Below are positions 25,701 through 39,035 of a stretch of 64,000 nucleotides of DNA, in pieces. The stretch comes from Campylorhamphus procurvoides (taxonomy: Eukaryota; Chordata; Aves; Passeriformes; Dendrocolaptidae), in the NCBI GenBank assembly GCA_013396655.1, contig WBMV01006683.1:1-64000 (forward strand), written 5' to 3'. Below the pieces are notes generated by a model. The model was not told where the DNA came from and searched no databases. It worked only from the letters and a program-made list of their open reading frames with translations. The position numbers and the translations under genes are program-made. Numbering within the stretch: the first letter of the stretch is position 1; each line of letters begins with the position of its first letter.

Positions 25701-28700
25701 CTGCTGCCGTGGGGCTTTGCCTTTAATAAAGGCCCCCCTGCTACTTTTACACATGGGTTGGGGAGCACAGAAAGGAGGAGGAGGAAAGCAGAAACAACCC
25801 AGAAAGGGGGAAAAGAAAAAAAAAAGAAGCTAAAAACTAACAGCCAGATGGGATATTTGGAGGCTGGATAATTTGATGTGTCATGGCTGGAGGAGAACAA
25901 GGGGCAGCCCCTTGTTTTCTGTGTGTACACACAACAAAATAGATGACTTCTAGAGATGGGAAGGGAGAGGACCTGGGGCCAGTCAGGGGAGCTGCACATC
26001 CCCGTGTCACTGGCACGGGGCAGTGGTCAGTGCCCTGTGGTCAGGGACTTCCCCCATGCACACCTCCAGGAACAGAGGGAGAGGGGTCAGAAGAAGGCAA
26101 GGAGGAAGAGAATTGATGAGCTTTTGCCCCTCAGAAATTTGTCTTGGCCTGGAGTTGTCTTGGCCCATCTGTAGGTTGTGGACTGGGGATGCTGCTCTGC
26201 ACCTACCAATACCCAAGAAATCAGGGAGGGTGTTGCTTTCTTATGCTGGGTCAGTGCTTCATCTCAAACTCAGCTGTGGGCAGAAGCCTAAAAATCACTT
26301 AAAATATTAATCAGAAAGGTTGTGGGGGAAAACATGCCTTGTCTTTCCCGAAAATTCCCATCTGAGCCGGCCTTGGGATGCACAGCTTATGAGAGAATCA
26401 TAAAACCCTGCATTGCTTGATGCGAGTGGAAATGGTGTTTCCTTATGGCAAATTTGGCTGTGTGGGGACGTAGTGAAGGCACCAGCCATCCCTCACCTGG
26501 TGTCTGTGCTTGGTCTCTGCCCCTGCAAAAAGCAGTGGATGTGCTCACAGCCTGTCTGGGAGACAGTAAATGTCACCTCATCAGTGACAGGAGTTAGCTG
26601 TGAGTAAAATGGAGATTAAAATTTCCTACTCTCAACCCTGTGGTGTAGCCACAGAGACATCTGACAACTGGGCTTGAAGGAACAGCCCATTCCAGCTCAT
26701 CTGTGATTGATTTCATAGGATCAGAGAATCACAGAAAGGCTTGGGTTGGAAGGGGCAGTAAGATCATCCAGTTCCAATCTCCCTCCCTGGGCAAGGACAC
26801 CTTCCACTGGACCGTTTAGCACTGCAGATTTCCCCCTACTTCCTTCTCTTGCCTTAAAATAACTGAGTTTGGTGAAGTAAGTCTGAGGGAATGGGGTGGG
26901 CTGGTGCTTTGCTCTCCTTTATGCTAAAAGAGAAGGAAGCTCCAGTGATGGAGAAAACCCCACGAATCCTTCTCCCTCCCAGCTGTGCCTGTGCCAGCTG
27001 TCCCAGCTCCTGCTTCACCAGGGATGGTGCTGCATGGCCGGAGATTTTTGGTTGCCCATTTCAGAGGAAGGCAGGCAGCACAGGGTCTGGCAGCTGTGCA
27101 GGCAGCACAAATGAGAGGTGCTTCATTACCAGGCTCTGTGGTGAAACCTGAGCCCGGGTGCCAGCGCTGTGGCCATCAGCCCTTGATCAATCACTCCCAT
27201 TTCCTGGCTGTCCATCAGGCATCGCTCCCTGAGTCCTTAGAAAGGTTTTGTTTGGACGTTCGGTTACAGAGGAAAAAAAGAGTCTTGGAGGACCCTCTGC
27301 AAACAATGCAAAAGGAATCATCACAGAGGCTTAGTGCTACTGCTGGGGATCCCTGTGGGCTTGGGACCTGCAGGATGGAGCCAGCAACACCCATGCTGCT
27401 GTAGGACAGCTTCCAGCCATCACCACCATCTATTTGCATCTTGCTTACACCATCAGCGGCTTCTTCTGAGCAGAGGTTTCCGAAAAATAGAGGAAAAACA
27501 GTGCTAAGCTTCCACCTCTGAGGTGTGGGACAAGGTGCTTTCACCTCTGCAGAGTGGGGTCCACAGTGCACCCCACAGCCCCTGGGCTGGGCAGGGATGG
27601 GGAGTGGGAGAGCTGCAAGGGCACTGAGAGCTGCTTTTCATGTTTCATGCTCTGCTATTCTGCTGGGGAGTGAGGAAATTCTCCCTCCTGGGGAATACTG
27701 GAGGTTTATCAGTCTCATGAGTGCTGAATGAGGTCCTGGGTCCTCTTTGGTGCTATGGAGTTTTTGGAGAAATACCCAACACCAACAGCCTTTATTGCCC
27801 TTTTCATTTTTTTTTATTATTACTTACTGCTTTTTGCTTTTCCTTGGGTACCCCTGTTTAAAAACCATGTGATTATTGCTTCTAAGGAAAAAAAAATCGG
27901 TTTATCAAACCGGGAAGATCTTGAAGCATTGGTGGTGAACAAAGACTGAAGGACTGGGGCTTCCCAGTGTCCCGGGAGTGCGTGACCTGCTCAGATGGAA
28001 AACCCACAAGCACTTCTCTGTGCTGGGGCCAGTGACTTCCCAGGGCAGCCCTCCCTCTCCTTGGGGAGAAGGTGTGAATGGCTTCCTTGAATAAGTCACT
28101 GGATAGCCTTGGCCAGGCTCAGGCTGGCTGCTGCTTCCTGGAGGTTGCTGTCTCACTGCTCCAAAAGCGGATACCCTGTTGTGACATCTGTTTTCCCCCT
28201 GCTGCACTGTGGCAAAGCAAACAGCTGTGTGCAGGCCAGTGGTGCAGATGCTGCAGGCTGGTGGGTGAGAGGAGAGCGAGCCAGGGTGATGGGCACTCCT
28301 CTTGCCTGCCTGTGTTTCCTGGAAGGCTTAAAACAAAGATCAGCAGTTGAAAACTTTTAGAAGGAATATGGCAAAGAAAAAAGGGAGCTCTGGTTCTCGT
28401 TGTCGAGGCAGCCCAGACACTGCTGAAGAGCCACTGGAAAAGCCATTGAGCTTTTATCTAATAACTCCTGTGATAATAATTAGCTCAGCCAAAGCAGATT
28501 TTAAGGGGGCTTTAAAATTCTTGTTCAGTGGGTTGAAAGAAAAGAGGCAACCAGAGTCTCCTCTCGTCTGAACATCAATGTGAATCCCACAAAATCCCAT
28601 TATTCCTCTTTTAGATCAGCAGTTTAATCAGTTCAGCCTCTTTCCTCCCCAAGGCAACAACTTTCCCCCTCTGTGCATGTTTTCCCCCTCGAGATCTGAG

Positions 28701-29555
28701 CACCTCACCATGTACAAACATGATGTCCAGAGCCTGGTCCCTCCTGCCCTGAATCCTTGCAAGTGGCAGAGACTTGCTGTCCCCACCATGCCAGAAAATG
28801 AATGGCTGGAGGTAGAGGAGGAAAATCTTTCTGCAAGAGCACCCAAATTCACCAGGATATTTTTCTTAAAACAGGAAAGAATTTGTTATTCCTCAAAGCT
28901 GACACTCTCAGACCTTGTTTTCAAGATGCTTTAGCACCTGACAGCTGGAGACAAAACCTGATGGGCTAAAACTCACATCTTCATCCTGAGCGAGGTTTAC
29001 TTGCAGTGGAAAGTAAAATCCAAGTGTGAAATGCCAAAAATCAGCGGTTTGGGTGATGTTTTCTGTGAGCCAACCACATAGGAGTGGAAGAAATGCTGAC
29101 ACCAGCCTAGATCTGTTGAGCTGAGCCCTGACAGTGCTTTACCTCTGCTGGAGAACTTCCATGTGTCCCCCTTCCCAGGCTCACTGAGATTTAGAGCAGC
29201 TCGTGTCCTCACCAGCTAAATACATCCATCCCAGGCAGGTTTTACACCAGACCCTCATTCCAGTTTGACACAGCTTTGGGCAGGAGCACAGAGGCCAAAC
29301 AGGTCACAAGGAGGGGTGACAGCCTTTTACACCACGTGCTGTGGTGCCTGGAAAGTTTTTCCAAGCTGGGAACTGGTGCTTTCCATTCCCCAGTGTCTGT
29401 AGAGCCCTGGCCAAGCTGTGGTCCTGCTGGCCAAGGACCCTTCCCAGCTTTTATACCAATGCAAAGCACCAGTTTGGAGCTGAGCAATAACCCCTCCAGC
29501 AGGGAATACAAACCCTCCCCGGGCTGGAGAAGCTCGGGTTGCAACACCTCAAGAA
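25701..29555. other. Non-coding, one CR1 tail only
   Basis: Apart from the CR1 remnant at 26713-26816 and A/T runs near 25808-25830 and 27807-27820, this is unique sequence without a recognisable exon. Confidence 0.6.
26713..26816 (-). mobile_element. CR1 LINE 3' fragment
   Basis: An antisense remnant of about 100 bases with TCATAGGATCAGAGAATCAC, GGCTTGGGTTGGAAGGGGC, AGATCATCCAGTTCCAATC and ACACCTTCCACTGGACC, matching the CR1 3' end. Confidence 0.93.
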
Positions 29556-30010
29556 ACAGCGAGTTCAAACACGAATAAGGCTCATTTTCTTTGCAAAAAT
29601 GTCTCTTTTGAGTGGACGAGAAACGGCATTGAACTGAAAGCAAGTTTTGCTAGTAAAATATACTAATAAACTTCTTTGGAGACTCATAAACTGCGTTGTG
29701 TTTTTTAACGGCAAATAATAAAGGAGCCTAATAAAGTGTTGGGTTTTTAATGGCAATTTTTTCAGCGGCTGGAGCAGAGATCAGGAGTTCAGCCTCTTTC
29801 CTTGTTCTGTTTGTGGTATATTTATCTTCACGAAGAGAATGGTAGCAGGGGGATTTATTTTTCTGAATGAATGTCTCTAAGCCCCTCATACCTCCAGGGC
29901 TTATAGTAAGGTTGGATCCAATGACAGGAGAGTCAACATTATAAGCCCTTAGAGAGGGCTGAGTGCCTTGTAGATAGTCTCAAGTGGATGCGCTTTCAGC
30001 GTGCCGTTCC
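29556..30010. promoter_or_regulatory. Candidate conserved regulatory block
   Basis: An AT-rich unique block with many homeodomain- and SOX-like words (CTAATAAA twice, TTTAATGGCAATTTTT, TTATAAGCCCTTAG). The sharp change to CpG-bearing sequence above 30.0 kb is notable. Conservation is inferred, not shown. Confidence 0.3.
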
Positions 30011-31435
30011 CCCGGCTTACATTAGCGGCTGAAGAGACTTTGTGTGTCCCCGATGCCCTCGGGTGACCCGCGACCCCTGCGACTTGGCTCTGCCGAGATC
30101 TGACGCTCGGGCGAGCCCCCGGCCGAGGAAATGGAGAGGGGCATTGTCCCGCAGAGAAAGAGCAACACAAACACGGGGTGTTCTCAAAGGAAACAAAAAC
30201 CCAGCGGAAAAAAAAAAAAACACCACCACCAAAACCCCCAAATCCTCCCCAAACTGGCAGCGAGGGGCAGCTGGGGAGAAAGCGCAGGCACAAGCGATGC
30301 CCGGCAAAGCTGCTCCAAAAAACTCGCTGCTGGACAGGGGGTTCTGCAGCAAATTGGGGTCCTTGTGTCGTGGGGTCTCTGCAGGATTTAGGGGTGGCTG
30401 AGCAAGCTGGGGTGGAGTGGTGGAAAGTTGGTTTACCTGTGGGTTCTGCGTTTCTAAATACAGAACGAAAACAGGCTGGTTTTGCACTTGGGGAGTGCTT
30501 GTTGTATTTGGTGACAGAGATACAGGGTGGAAATTAGGTGTTGAATCCAGATGTCTCCAAGCAAAACTGCAGAGCTCGGCCCTGCCTGTGTCTCTGCAGA
30601 AAATGCCGAAACTTTGAGTTTCCAATGCCAAAAAGGGGCTGGAGCAGCTGAAGCCCTCACGCTGTGGAGGATGCCAAGGCCTGACCTGACCCCCCAGGAG
30701 GGTGCAAACACCCACATGTGAGCCAGACACCCAGACTGGCACTGTCTCTGGGGCTGGCCCTGTCCCTGGGGCTGGCACTGCCCCTGGGGCAGGGCATGGC
30801 GGTGGGGGCAGATAGGATGGCTCAGGGGTCTGTAAGCTGTTATTATGCACAGCCAGTGCCTCACTTTGAGTTCTTAAGGCCACACTGCCCCGAGAAGTGG
30901 CTCCCTGCGGGGAGGGGGATGCTTGTGCAAACAGCCACATCCCTCCAGGGACCTTTGTGCTGAGTTGGGGTGTTGAGGGTCACCACCTTGCCTGGCCCCA
31001 GACCCATGCCCAGCTGCTGCTTTCTGCCTAGCTGAGACAGCGACATCCTCACACAGCCTCTGGCTACTGCACAGAGTGCCCCAAAGAGCGTCAGAGCTGC
31101 CATAAATCAGATGGCATCGTGTTCCCACCTCTGCTCTTGAAACCTGGGCTTGTTCCACCTGTGTCCTCCATCCCCACTGGCTTCAGCCCCTGCTCAGATC
31201 GCGCACTTTGCAGCACTCCCGTGAAGAAGCAGGACATGTAGTCCATGTACTGCCTCTGTGGCACCGACAAGGGCAGGGATGGGCAGGAGGAGACAGTGCA
31301 ACACCTTCTCCATCACCTTGGAAAGGTGGGACATGCCCCCTCCCAGCCCACCCAGCGCATCCAAGCCTGGTCCACGCCTGGGAGCATTTTCCAGATGCCA
31401 GTGTGTGTTTAAAGTTTAAAAAGATGAGTGGAAAA
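30011..31435. other. GC-richer non-coding segment
   Basis: Moderately CpG-rich sequence near 30.0-30.35 kb, followed by the 18-base minisatellite. A 307-codon minus-strand open frame (30017-30940) spans the segment, but it is low-complexity, reads a poly-A tract as poly-Phe and the minisatellite as Pro/Ala repeats, and resembles no family known to me. I do not call it a gene. Confidence 0.55.
30736..30789 (+). repeat. 18-base minisatellite, three copies
   Basis: Three units of the form CTGGCACTGTCTCTGGGG begin at 30736, 30754 and 30772, with one to three differences between copies. Confidence 0.9.
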
Positions 31436-32480
31436 GCCCATGTCATGGGTGCCTGAGCTAGAAGGAGCATTTCACCGTCCCGAGGGAGTGTATTGTTCCC
31501 AGCACTGGCCGAGTGGATTTGCATGCTTAATTCCCGCTAAGTATTTTTGGAGGAGTAATCTGATAAAATCTTCAACCTGCTGATAGCATAAACTTAATCG
31601 GGGCTCCTTCAGAAAAAGCCAGTGGGACTTCCAGTTCCCAAACGTGCAGACCAAGAGATGGGGTCGCCCGCCGCGACCGGGCTGGGTCCCTCCCAGGCCA
31701 GAAGCCAGCGCTCACCATGGGCTGGGGACAGACGGGGGAGAAGACGACTTTTATCCCATTGTTTTTCCCTGTGATTAATCCATCTAAAGTGCTCCTCTGA
31801 GCGTAGCCAAGGGCAGTGTAAGAAAGAAGCAGTTCGAGCTTTGTGGGGCTTTTTTTCGTTCTCCTTTTCTCCCCCCTTTCCAAGTGTGCTTTACAAACAT
31901 CCTCTCCGCTCGCCCTCTGTATTTGCAAAACCGTATCCTTCTGCCCATGGCTCCTGATGAAGTCCTTGCAGAGCTCCTTGTCCACCTCCAGTCTTTTCAG
32001 CACGTATTCAAATTAACCCTTTTGTCCCATTCACACCCCCTTTCTTTGGCGGATATTGTGGCTTTGCCAGCAGCGATCCAGCAGCGGCTATTCTAATGTA
32101 ATTGCATTCTGGCAATGCCTTGAGAACCTGATCAAGATCATCCCGCAAGTTTAATCCCTCCAAATTACAAAATGTTTACTATCAATCACCTTTATGCAGC
32201 TTTATTTCGTGGGCTTTCTTCAAGGAGCGAGCGGGACGTGCGTGTTGCCAGAGATGCCCCTCCACGTCTCCAGCTGATCACCTCAATGGGACCAGAGTCA
32301 AATGGTCAAGGCCATATGCGTATGAAAGCCCGGGCTGCGCTGCCAGCTATTCTCTCTAGCTCTGCATGGATTTCACACTTTCTATCCTGTTAGGATGCCT
32401 ACCATTTGCTTTAGCGTTGAATTTTCTTTTTTTATATTCCATTTCTACGTCCTGTGTCATCTGGATTTAATCTAGTTAGC
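31436..32480. promoter_or_regulatory. Candidate conserved regulatory block
   Basis: Unique sequence with a perfect POU octamer ATTTGCAT at 31517-31524, a SOX-type CATTGTT at 31757-31763 beside a bicoid-type GATTAATCC at 31773-31781, and further AT-rich core motifs from 32090 to 32200. The POU/SOX/OTX-like combination fits a neural or sensory enhancer, which would suit a neighbouring NEUROG1. This is inference. Confidence 0.35.
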
Positions 32481-33595
32481 AGATTTTATGCCTAAAAATT
32501 GCATTGTTAAAGGGAATTGTTTAAATGGGGAGCGGTGGAGAACCCTGAAACCCCTGAAACCGGGGTGTCCCCCCGCCCAGCGCCGGCCACACATACCTCG
32601 ACTGCTGCGGCCCTTGGCTTGGTGCGAGGGGCTCGGAGGTGGCTTTGCTTTCTTGAAAGCATCCATTGCTATTTTCAGAAGCACAAACAGATGCAAATGT
32701 CTCTGCAAACATTGCACAATGAGATGCAGGGAGAGGACAGCCTTTCAAAACCTCTGAATAGCCCTTCAAAGCAAGTCTAATTAGGGTAAGTAGAGGTAAT
32801 AGGCCCACTTGCGTTTTTTACACTCGCATTTTTCCCCCCTCAAAGCCTGCAAGGCTCTTTTTCCCCTATGGCTGGGGGTGGTGGGGGTATATACCCTCTC
32901 CCATTTGTTTGCGCTAACAAATGTAGGGACGGAAAGAAAGGGGAGAAGGAGGAGGAAGAAAAAAAAATCAATCATTTGAAAAGTCTCCTCTGTTAGTTTT
33001 TTTGGTGGCTTTTGCTGGTGAGATAGATAGCGGCGGAGCCAGCAGCATCCCGGCTGGGGCCGGGTGTGGGGCAGGCACCAGAGCAGAGCCTGCAGCTCGT
33101 GTCATGTGGAACTTCAGTAAGTGAAAAAGAAAAGCAGAAGGTATGGGCTGAATACTTGGGTAAATCAGTAATAGAGCTAAAGGGCATATGCCTGTAGGGA
33201 ATATGTTGGCATAAAAGAGCTTTAAGAGGGGCCATTCATACTGACAAAGGGAGATTTGAATTGCTGCCTTCACAATAGCATGAAAGGATGGGCTTGGGGT
33301 GTTCTGAAACAAAGTGGAAATCATACTGCCCTGAACGGCTCTAATAAGCTTTTAACTATTTTACATTATGGCATTACCTCTTTTTTTTTTTTTTCCTTCT
33401 TCTTATGAGCCGAGTGCCAGCCCCACTTAGAAGTGTGATTTATACTTTTTTCTTCATGGTAACTTTGGAGGAAAATAGATGGGAACTCAAAGGCAGTAAT
33501 TCAGCTTTTTTCAAGACAAGGAGGGGGAAATGCCATCATTTCTGAATGGCCCAGAAAGCACACCATGCGCCGGGCTCCCCAACCTCCGCCTCTCC
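32481..33595. other. Non-coding, no gene seen
   Basis: Unique sequence with a purine run near 32935-32970 and a poly-T run near 33381-33396. No exon was recognised. Confidence 0.55.
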
Positions 33596-34275
33596 CAAGT
33601 CTGCGCCAGGGATGGAGGCTCATCGCACCTACCACGCGTTTAATTGCGCTCATTAGCAGCTTTACGCTCCGAGATCGCTGTGCACTGACACCTGCGGCAC
33701 TTGGCTGTGCAGCTCAGGTGGACTCCAGAGTACACTCCCAAAATTGCAGGTGTTGCTTGGCAAACGCCCGCATCTTTCCCCATGGGCGGGGGTTCGGCAT
33801 CTCCGCCCGGGGCTGGGGGGCTCAGGGGGACTCGGGGGGATTCAGGGGGCTGCAGCTCGCTCTGCCCGCCTGGGAAGGAGGCAAGTTGGCCGACCTGGGT
33901 GTGGAGAACCGCTCCGGCTTTGTGTGCGCTGGGGCTCCCTCCCCGAGCTCCCCCCAGATGGTGCGATCGCACGACTGCACTGTTAAAATAGAGCTCGTAT
34001 AGACAATTAGCCAATTACTCACTCTGTCATTGCACTTTCTTCTTGTAACTGAGATGCAAACTGGACTATGTCTTCTTTGGTAGCTTCATTCATTGGCAGC
34101 ATTATTTAATGACACTTTTGTCAGCTTTGGGGCTGCCCAAAGATTTCTGAACGTAGCTTTATGAACCCAGAAAGGGCGCCCCGCGGTGTGAAAGCGGACT
34201 TTGAACCTACAGACGATGCTAAAGACAATGAATTTCCCGAAGTCAGGGAAAGAAATCCAGAGCGTGGCTACCACA
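33596..34275. promoter_or_regulatory. Candidate conserved regulatory block
   Basis: Unique sequence with moderate CpG content. E-boxes CACCTG (33689-33694) and CAGGTG (33715-33720) lie near TAATTG and CATTAG cores at 33641-33655, and paired CAATTA cores lie at 34004-34009 and 34012-34017. The region around 34020-34160 is AT-rich and has no transposon remnant. Regulatory function is inferred. Confidence 0.35.
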
Positions 34276-37200
34276 GGGCATGTGGCTCAGCCCCTCACTC
34301 TCAGCAGCAGTGGCTACGGGGAGAATAGCCCAAAAAATATTGCTATAAGTGCTGCTGGGTCTTGTTAAGATGGGGAGGTTGGGTGGCTGAAACAGCTGTT
34401 TTGGACCATGATCTCACTCAAGATCCTCTCTAGGACTGGCCAAAATTTAGCTTCTTTTGCTTTGATGGGTTTTTGTCTCAGCCCACACTTTAACTTCAAT
34501 ACAGTTGTGCAGAGCCACAGACACAGGACTAACACAGTGGAATTGGTAAGAGAGAGGTTTGGGTTTGCTCCTGGCATTTTTCAGGGAAGAGCAAAACCTT
34601 GGCTACTCCCTAATGGAGGAAACTCCATCCTTCTATATATGTAGAAATGGGATAACGCATTTACTATCCATGACTTTTGGCATCAAGCATCATCCTGTCT
34701 TTTATTTACCTCTGACGTTCAGTCCCATACAGGTGCAAGAATAGCTCCAAGGAAGGAAGGAAGGAAAGAAGGAAGGAATCCCATCTGTTTCCTCCTGGAG
34801 GGCAGAGTTTCAGAGAGATTTATCTTGTGATTCCTCCAAGCCTGGTTAGCATGAAGCGTACACTGGACACTCACACTCCAATCCAGGGTGTTCACAGCCA
34901 CCACCACCTGCCTTCAGCTGGCAATTCCCTTCCCTGAATCCCATCTGGCTCCCTGCATCTCCGGGCATCCCAACAAGTGCTTCCCGGGAGAGCAGCAGAG
35001 GTGACAGCCGTGCTGGTGACAGGTAGCCCGGACCCTCCTTCACTGAGACCACAGACCTCATTAGCTGCCACTTGATTTATCAAGAGGGCATTATGGCTTT
35101 GGAAGCTGACATCTTTTTGGATTGCAAATAGGAGAGGAGGAAACTGTACCCTGTGAAAAGATTGATTAAATACTAATTAACCTCTTTTCTTAGATAATGA
35201 AAGCACTTCAGTGAGCTGGATAAACACGATGCGCATCAGTTGCTCTCCTGGCGAAGCAAGGGGTAATTGAGAGAGCAATATCCATTACGGGTGTTGTGAC
35301 AGGAAAGGTTTTCCTTTCAGATCACAAAAGACTTGTTGCAGGAAAGATGGCACTCAAATAGGAAGGGGGAAAAAACATATTCTTTTATCTCAGGAGTTAA
35401 ATCTCTTCGGTTTGAAACCTTCTAGCAGTGAAGTAGAGAAACAACTTCTGCATTTATACCTAGGGATTGTCAAGTGGAAAAGTAAGAAAGTAAATCAAGG
35501 TCTTAGGCTTTGAAGGGAGGGATTGACTCAGCTGCAAAGTTGCTGGTCTTTCCTGGCGAAGTCTCTCACTTTTCTAGGTCCTGAGCAAAATAATATACAA
35601 ATAAATATTGTCTATTTCCTGTGAATCCCAGAGACCAAACTGGAAAATCACAGGGGAAGGGATCCTTTTTCTGGTCCATGTCAGATTTACACCCAAATCC
35701 CATGAGCCATTCTCCCACACAGACAGCAGCCTTGCTGAGAAGAGACATTTGCTTCCTCAAAAGGGAATATTTTCAAGGAGAAATCCAGGTGAGAAAGAAC
35801 TATTTAGTGCAGTTTGATCAACTTTTATCTGCCAGTAATGATTTTCCTTGTTTCTGACCCTGCCTTTGAGACTCTCTTTTCAGTTCATTCTCCTGGTGGT
35901 CAACACAGAGAATCCAACGTGGAAATGACCACGCTGGGAATTTTGGCTTCCTCCATTTCTTCTGTAACATTTGCTTTCTCTGTTTGGCCTCATTGATCTC
36001 AACTGAAGTGTTCATCAGAGACCCCCAGATCTCTTGGTCCCCACAACAGGGACAGGGACAAACTTCTAAGTCCCCAGTGTCCCTTGGCTTATATGTCTCC
36101 TTTCCTGCCACCTCCAAAAGTGAGCTAACCCCATTTTAGGTTTGGGATTTTGTATTTTCTTGTTTACAAATGTTGCCTTTCTTCAGGCCTCTCGTTTCAA
36201 TGGAAGTAGCAGGTTGGCAAAGCAGGATGGTCTGCCAGGTTTGTGCTGGGCTGTAGGTGCCAAGTGCTGTCATGGTCCTGCTGGAAGTACTCCTGGGTAT
36301 GATTTTATAAAGATTGCTGACATCTGCCATAAGAGAGGAGCAGGACAAGTTGCTTGTTTGTAAGAATAAGTCCAATTAACTCCTACAGATGGAACTTAAT
36401 CCATTATTTGTGCAACAAACCATTATGGTCCGTAATCACCTCGGACTGCCATTAGACAGCTTTAAATGCTTTCCTAGAAGGCAAATTTGTGAAATCTTCA
36501 GGTTAAAAAAAGAAGATTAGCCTGGAATGTGCAGAATGTAATAATCCAAGAAAGAGACAGTGAAGTCCTGAGGACTCTGCCAAATCCCTGTTTGGGAAAC
36601 AGAGGCATCAGCCCCTTTGCCTGCTTCAATTTGTAATTAAGCACATCTCACAGGCATGAAGGAAGAGTGGAAAGAAGACCATGCACTGGGGCAGGATGGT
36701 CCTTCCCTGAAGCACAGTGAATCTTTTGGGTGGAAGCAAGGGATCAGGGGGCTGAATAGTGCAACTAAATGAATGAGATCAGGGCAGAGATGTTAGTGAG
36801 GCACTCAAAGCATTTTCTTTCTGATTCATGCCTTAGGAAGCCCAATTTCTGGACTCGGTGTCAACATTTCCACTGGCAGAGTGCAAGCAAGACTGTGTCT
36901 GTAGACCCTTAGTCACTATTTCTCAAAGAATAAAGCCAATCTCCTCTCTGAAAGTCTTGCTTCTGCACGTTTTTGCTCTGTGAAGAAGGATGCTGCTGGA
37001 TCCATCCTACTGACCCTTGCCAAAGCCCTACTGGCAGCCAGTGAGTAAATCAAAAGGGGTAGGAGCCAAGCAAGAAGCAATTCTTGTACCAGTGGAGTCG
37101 TGCCCATGGCACAGAGAAGGGTGGCATCTCTGTCTCAGCCTCTCTAATGTGGGATTTCTTTTTCCTTTCCAAACAATTACAGTTCCATAAGGTTTTCTCT

Positions 37201-39035
37201 CAGTGAGATGGCAGCTTCTGACAGATGCTGCTGCACAGCCAAAGGGAGGCAAAAGTGGGGGACCTGAATAAGAACAAGTGCTGTGCCATCAGCATTTCCA
37301 CGCTGACAGAGAAGAGCATTATCCAGCGGGAAGAGTCTTTTCACTCTTGTCTAGCAGATCTTAAACTGGAAGACTGACAACTGAAAAAGTAGTAATGATG
37401 ATAATAGAGGAGCATTGCTCGGCGTGTGGAGCCTTGATCTGCACCAGCAGGGCCTCACGTGAAGCCTCTGCCACCTCTGCTGAGGGGACAGTGACCTGAG
37501 CAGTGGTCCCCCCTCAGCAGGGGGGGAAAACCCTCTTTCCAGGGGGGTATTTCACCCCCTCAGCTCAGCCTTACACTCCTCATTGCCCTGGTGATTAATA
37601 ACAGGGCTGGGTCCCACAGGGCTTTTAAAACGATCTGTTACTTCACCACCTCTCTGTGACATCTGAGGGATCTCCAGCAGGTTTTCATATTGATCATTAC
37701 ACTTTTTGATGGAGGAGGAAGAGAGAACAGGGATTAGTTGTTCATGGGCACTATTACTGGGCTACTGGGCATAAAACTGCTTTTAACAATTCAGTTAATT
37801 TGTTAATCTAGATTTAAAAAGCTTCTAGTAGTGTTATGTGAAGACTATAAAAATAAGAGTTAGGCAAAGTATTTTATGCAGTGGTTTTGCATCTCTGTTC
37901 TGCTCAGATGCAGTGCAGTCAGTAAATCTGCTGGGCCCTCTTCAGCTCTGCTCCTGAAGATGATTTCTTTTAATTGCATATGCCACCAATAAAATAGCCC
38001 TTGAAAATGAGTTCTCACCTGCTTCTGCTCTGATAATCTCTACCTACTATACAAATCAGTCTTAATGGAGCATTTGAGCCCTAGAGATCTCTAATTATGG
38101 TATTAAGTTTCATGTGCTCAGAGGTAGCAGCACAGCCTGTGTCTTACAGATCATGTACACAGGAAAATCAGAATCTGCAACAGATTGACACCCAGTAATG
38201 AAAATCCTTCTGAGGATGCTTTTGTTAATAACTAGATCCTAAGCATCATTTGAGCCTCACCATAGCAGGGACGACACCAAATAGGGCACCACATGGCACC
38301 GAAATCACAGAAAAGACTTGTTGTCTAAAAGCTCTGCAGAATTTTGGATTTTGCAGCTCACTTTTTTAGAAGAAATGAAGCACAGAGGTTCTCTAGAGCT
38401 TCCAATCCTTAGGAAAAGGCTGAATCAGAGTAGCTGCTGCTGCTGTGGGTCCTGTCATGAGGGCACACGAGCATCCTGTAGTTAGTAGTGGCCTCTTTCC
38501 CCACAGGAAATCTCAGCAGAGAGAAAGTGGGATAATCCCAGCTGTGTTTTGAGAAAGTCTGTGCTGGAAGCACATCTCCCAGCTAGCAGGGGTGCCCTAT
38601 CAATGGAGCCATCTCCGACTTTCTCTCCTGGCTAAAGGGGAATTAAGAGAGACCCAGGGCTTGCGGAATCTCCTGGCAGAGGGTCCCTAATGTTTGCATG
38701 CCCTGGAGGTGGTTGAAGAGATCCAGCAGGGAGAAGGGATTACCAATACCTATCAGCAGACATAGAAAAATGCATATACACATATAATGTGGTGCCAAGA
38801 TTAAAAACTGAGTTATTTCAGTTATTTCTGAGATCAGTAAGGATCTTGCCACTGGTTTCAGTGGGACTGAGACTGGTGGCTATTTATGGATTGGTTTTGA
38901 CCATAGGTATGGATATATACAGATATTTTATATATTTTTATATGTGGATATTTTAACCTGATATTTCCAAAGAACTTGCCATTGATTTCATCAGCCCTAG
39001 TATTTAATTAATCTTTTCTTTTTTTTTCTTTTCCT
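34276..39035. other. Non-coding, no gene seen
   Basis: Unique AT-rich sequence with the GGAA repeat at 34745-34779. No exon, transposon or RNA gene was recognised. Parts (for example 36.36-36.65 and 37.73-38.1 kb) look motif-rich but give no specific call. Confidence 0.55.
34745..34779 (+). repeat. GGAA tetranucleotide repeat
   Basis: About seven GGAA/GAAA units in a row. GGAA arrays can bind ETS-family factors, but this one is short. Confidence 0.9.
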
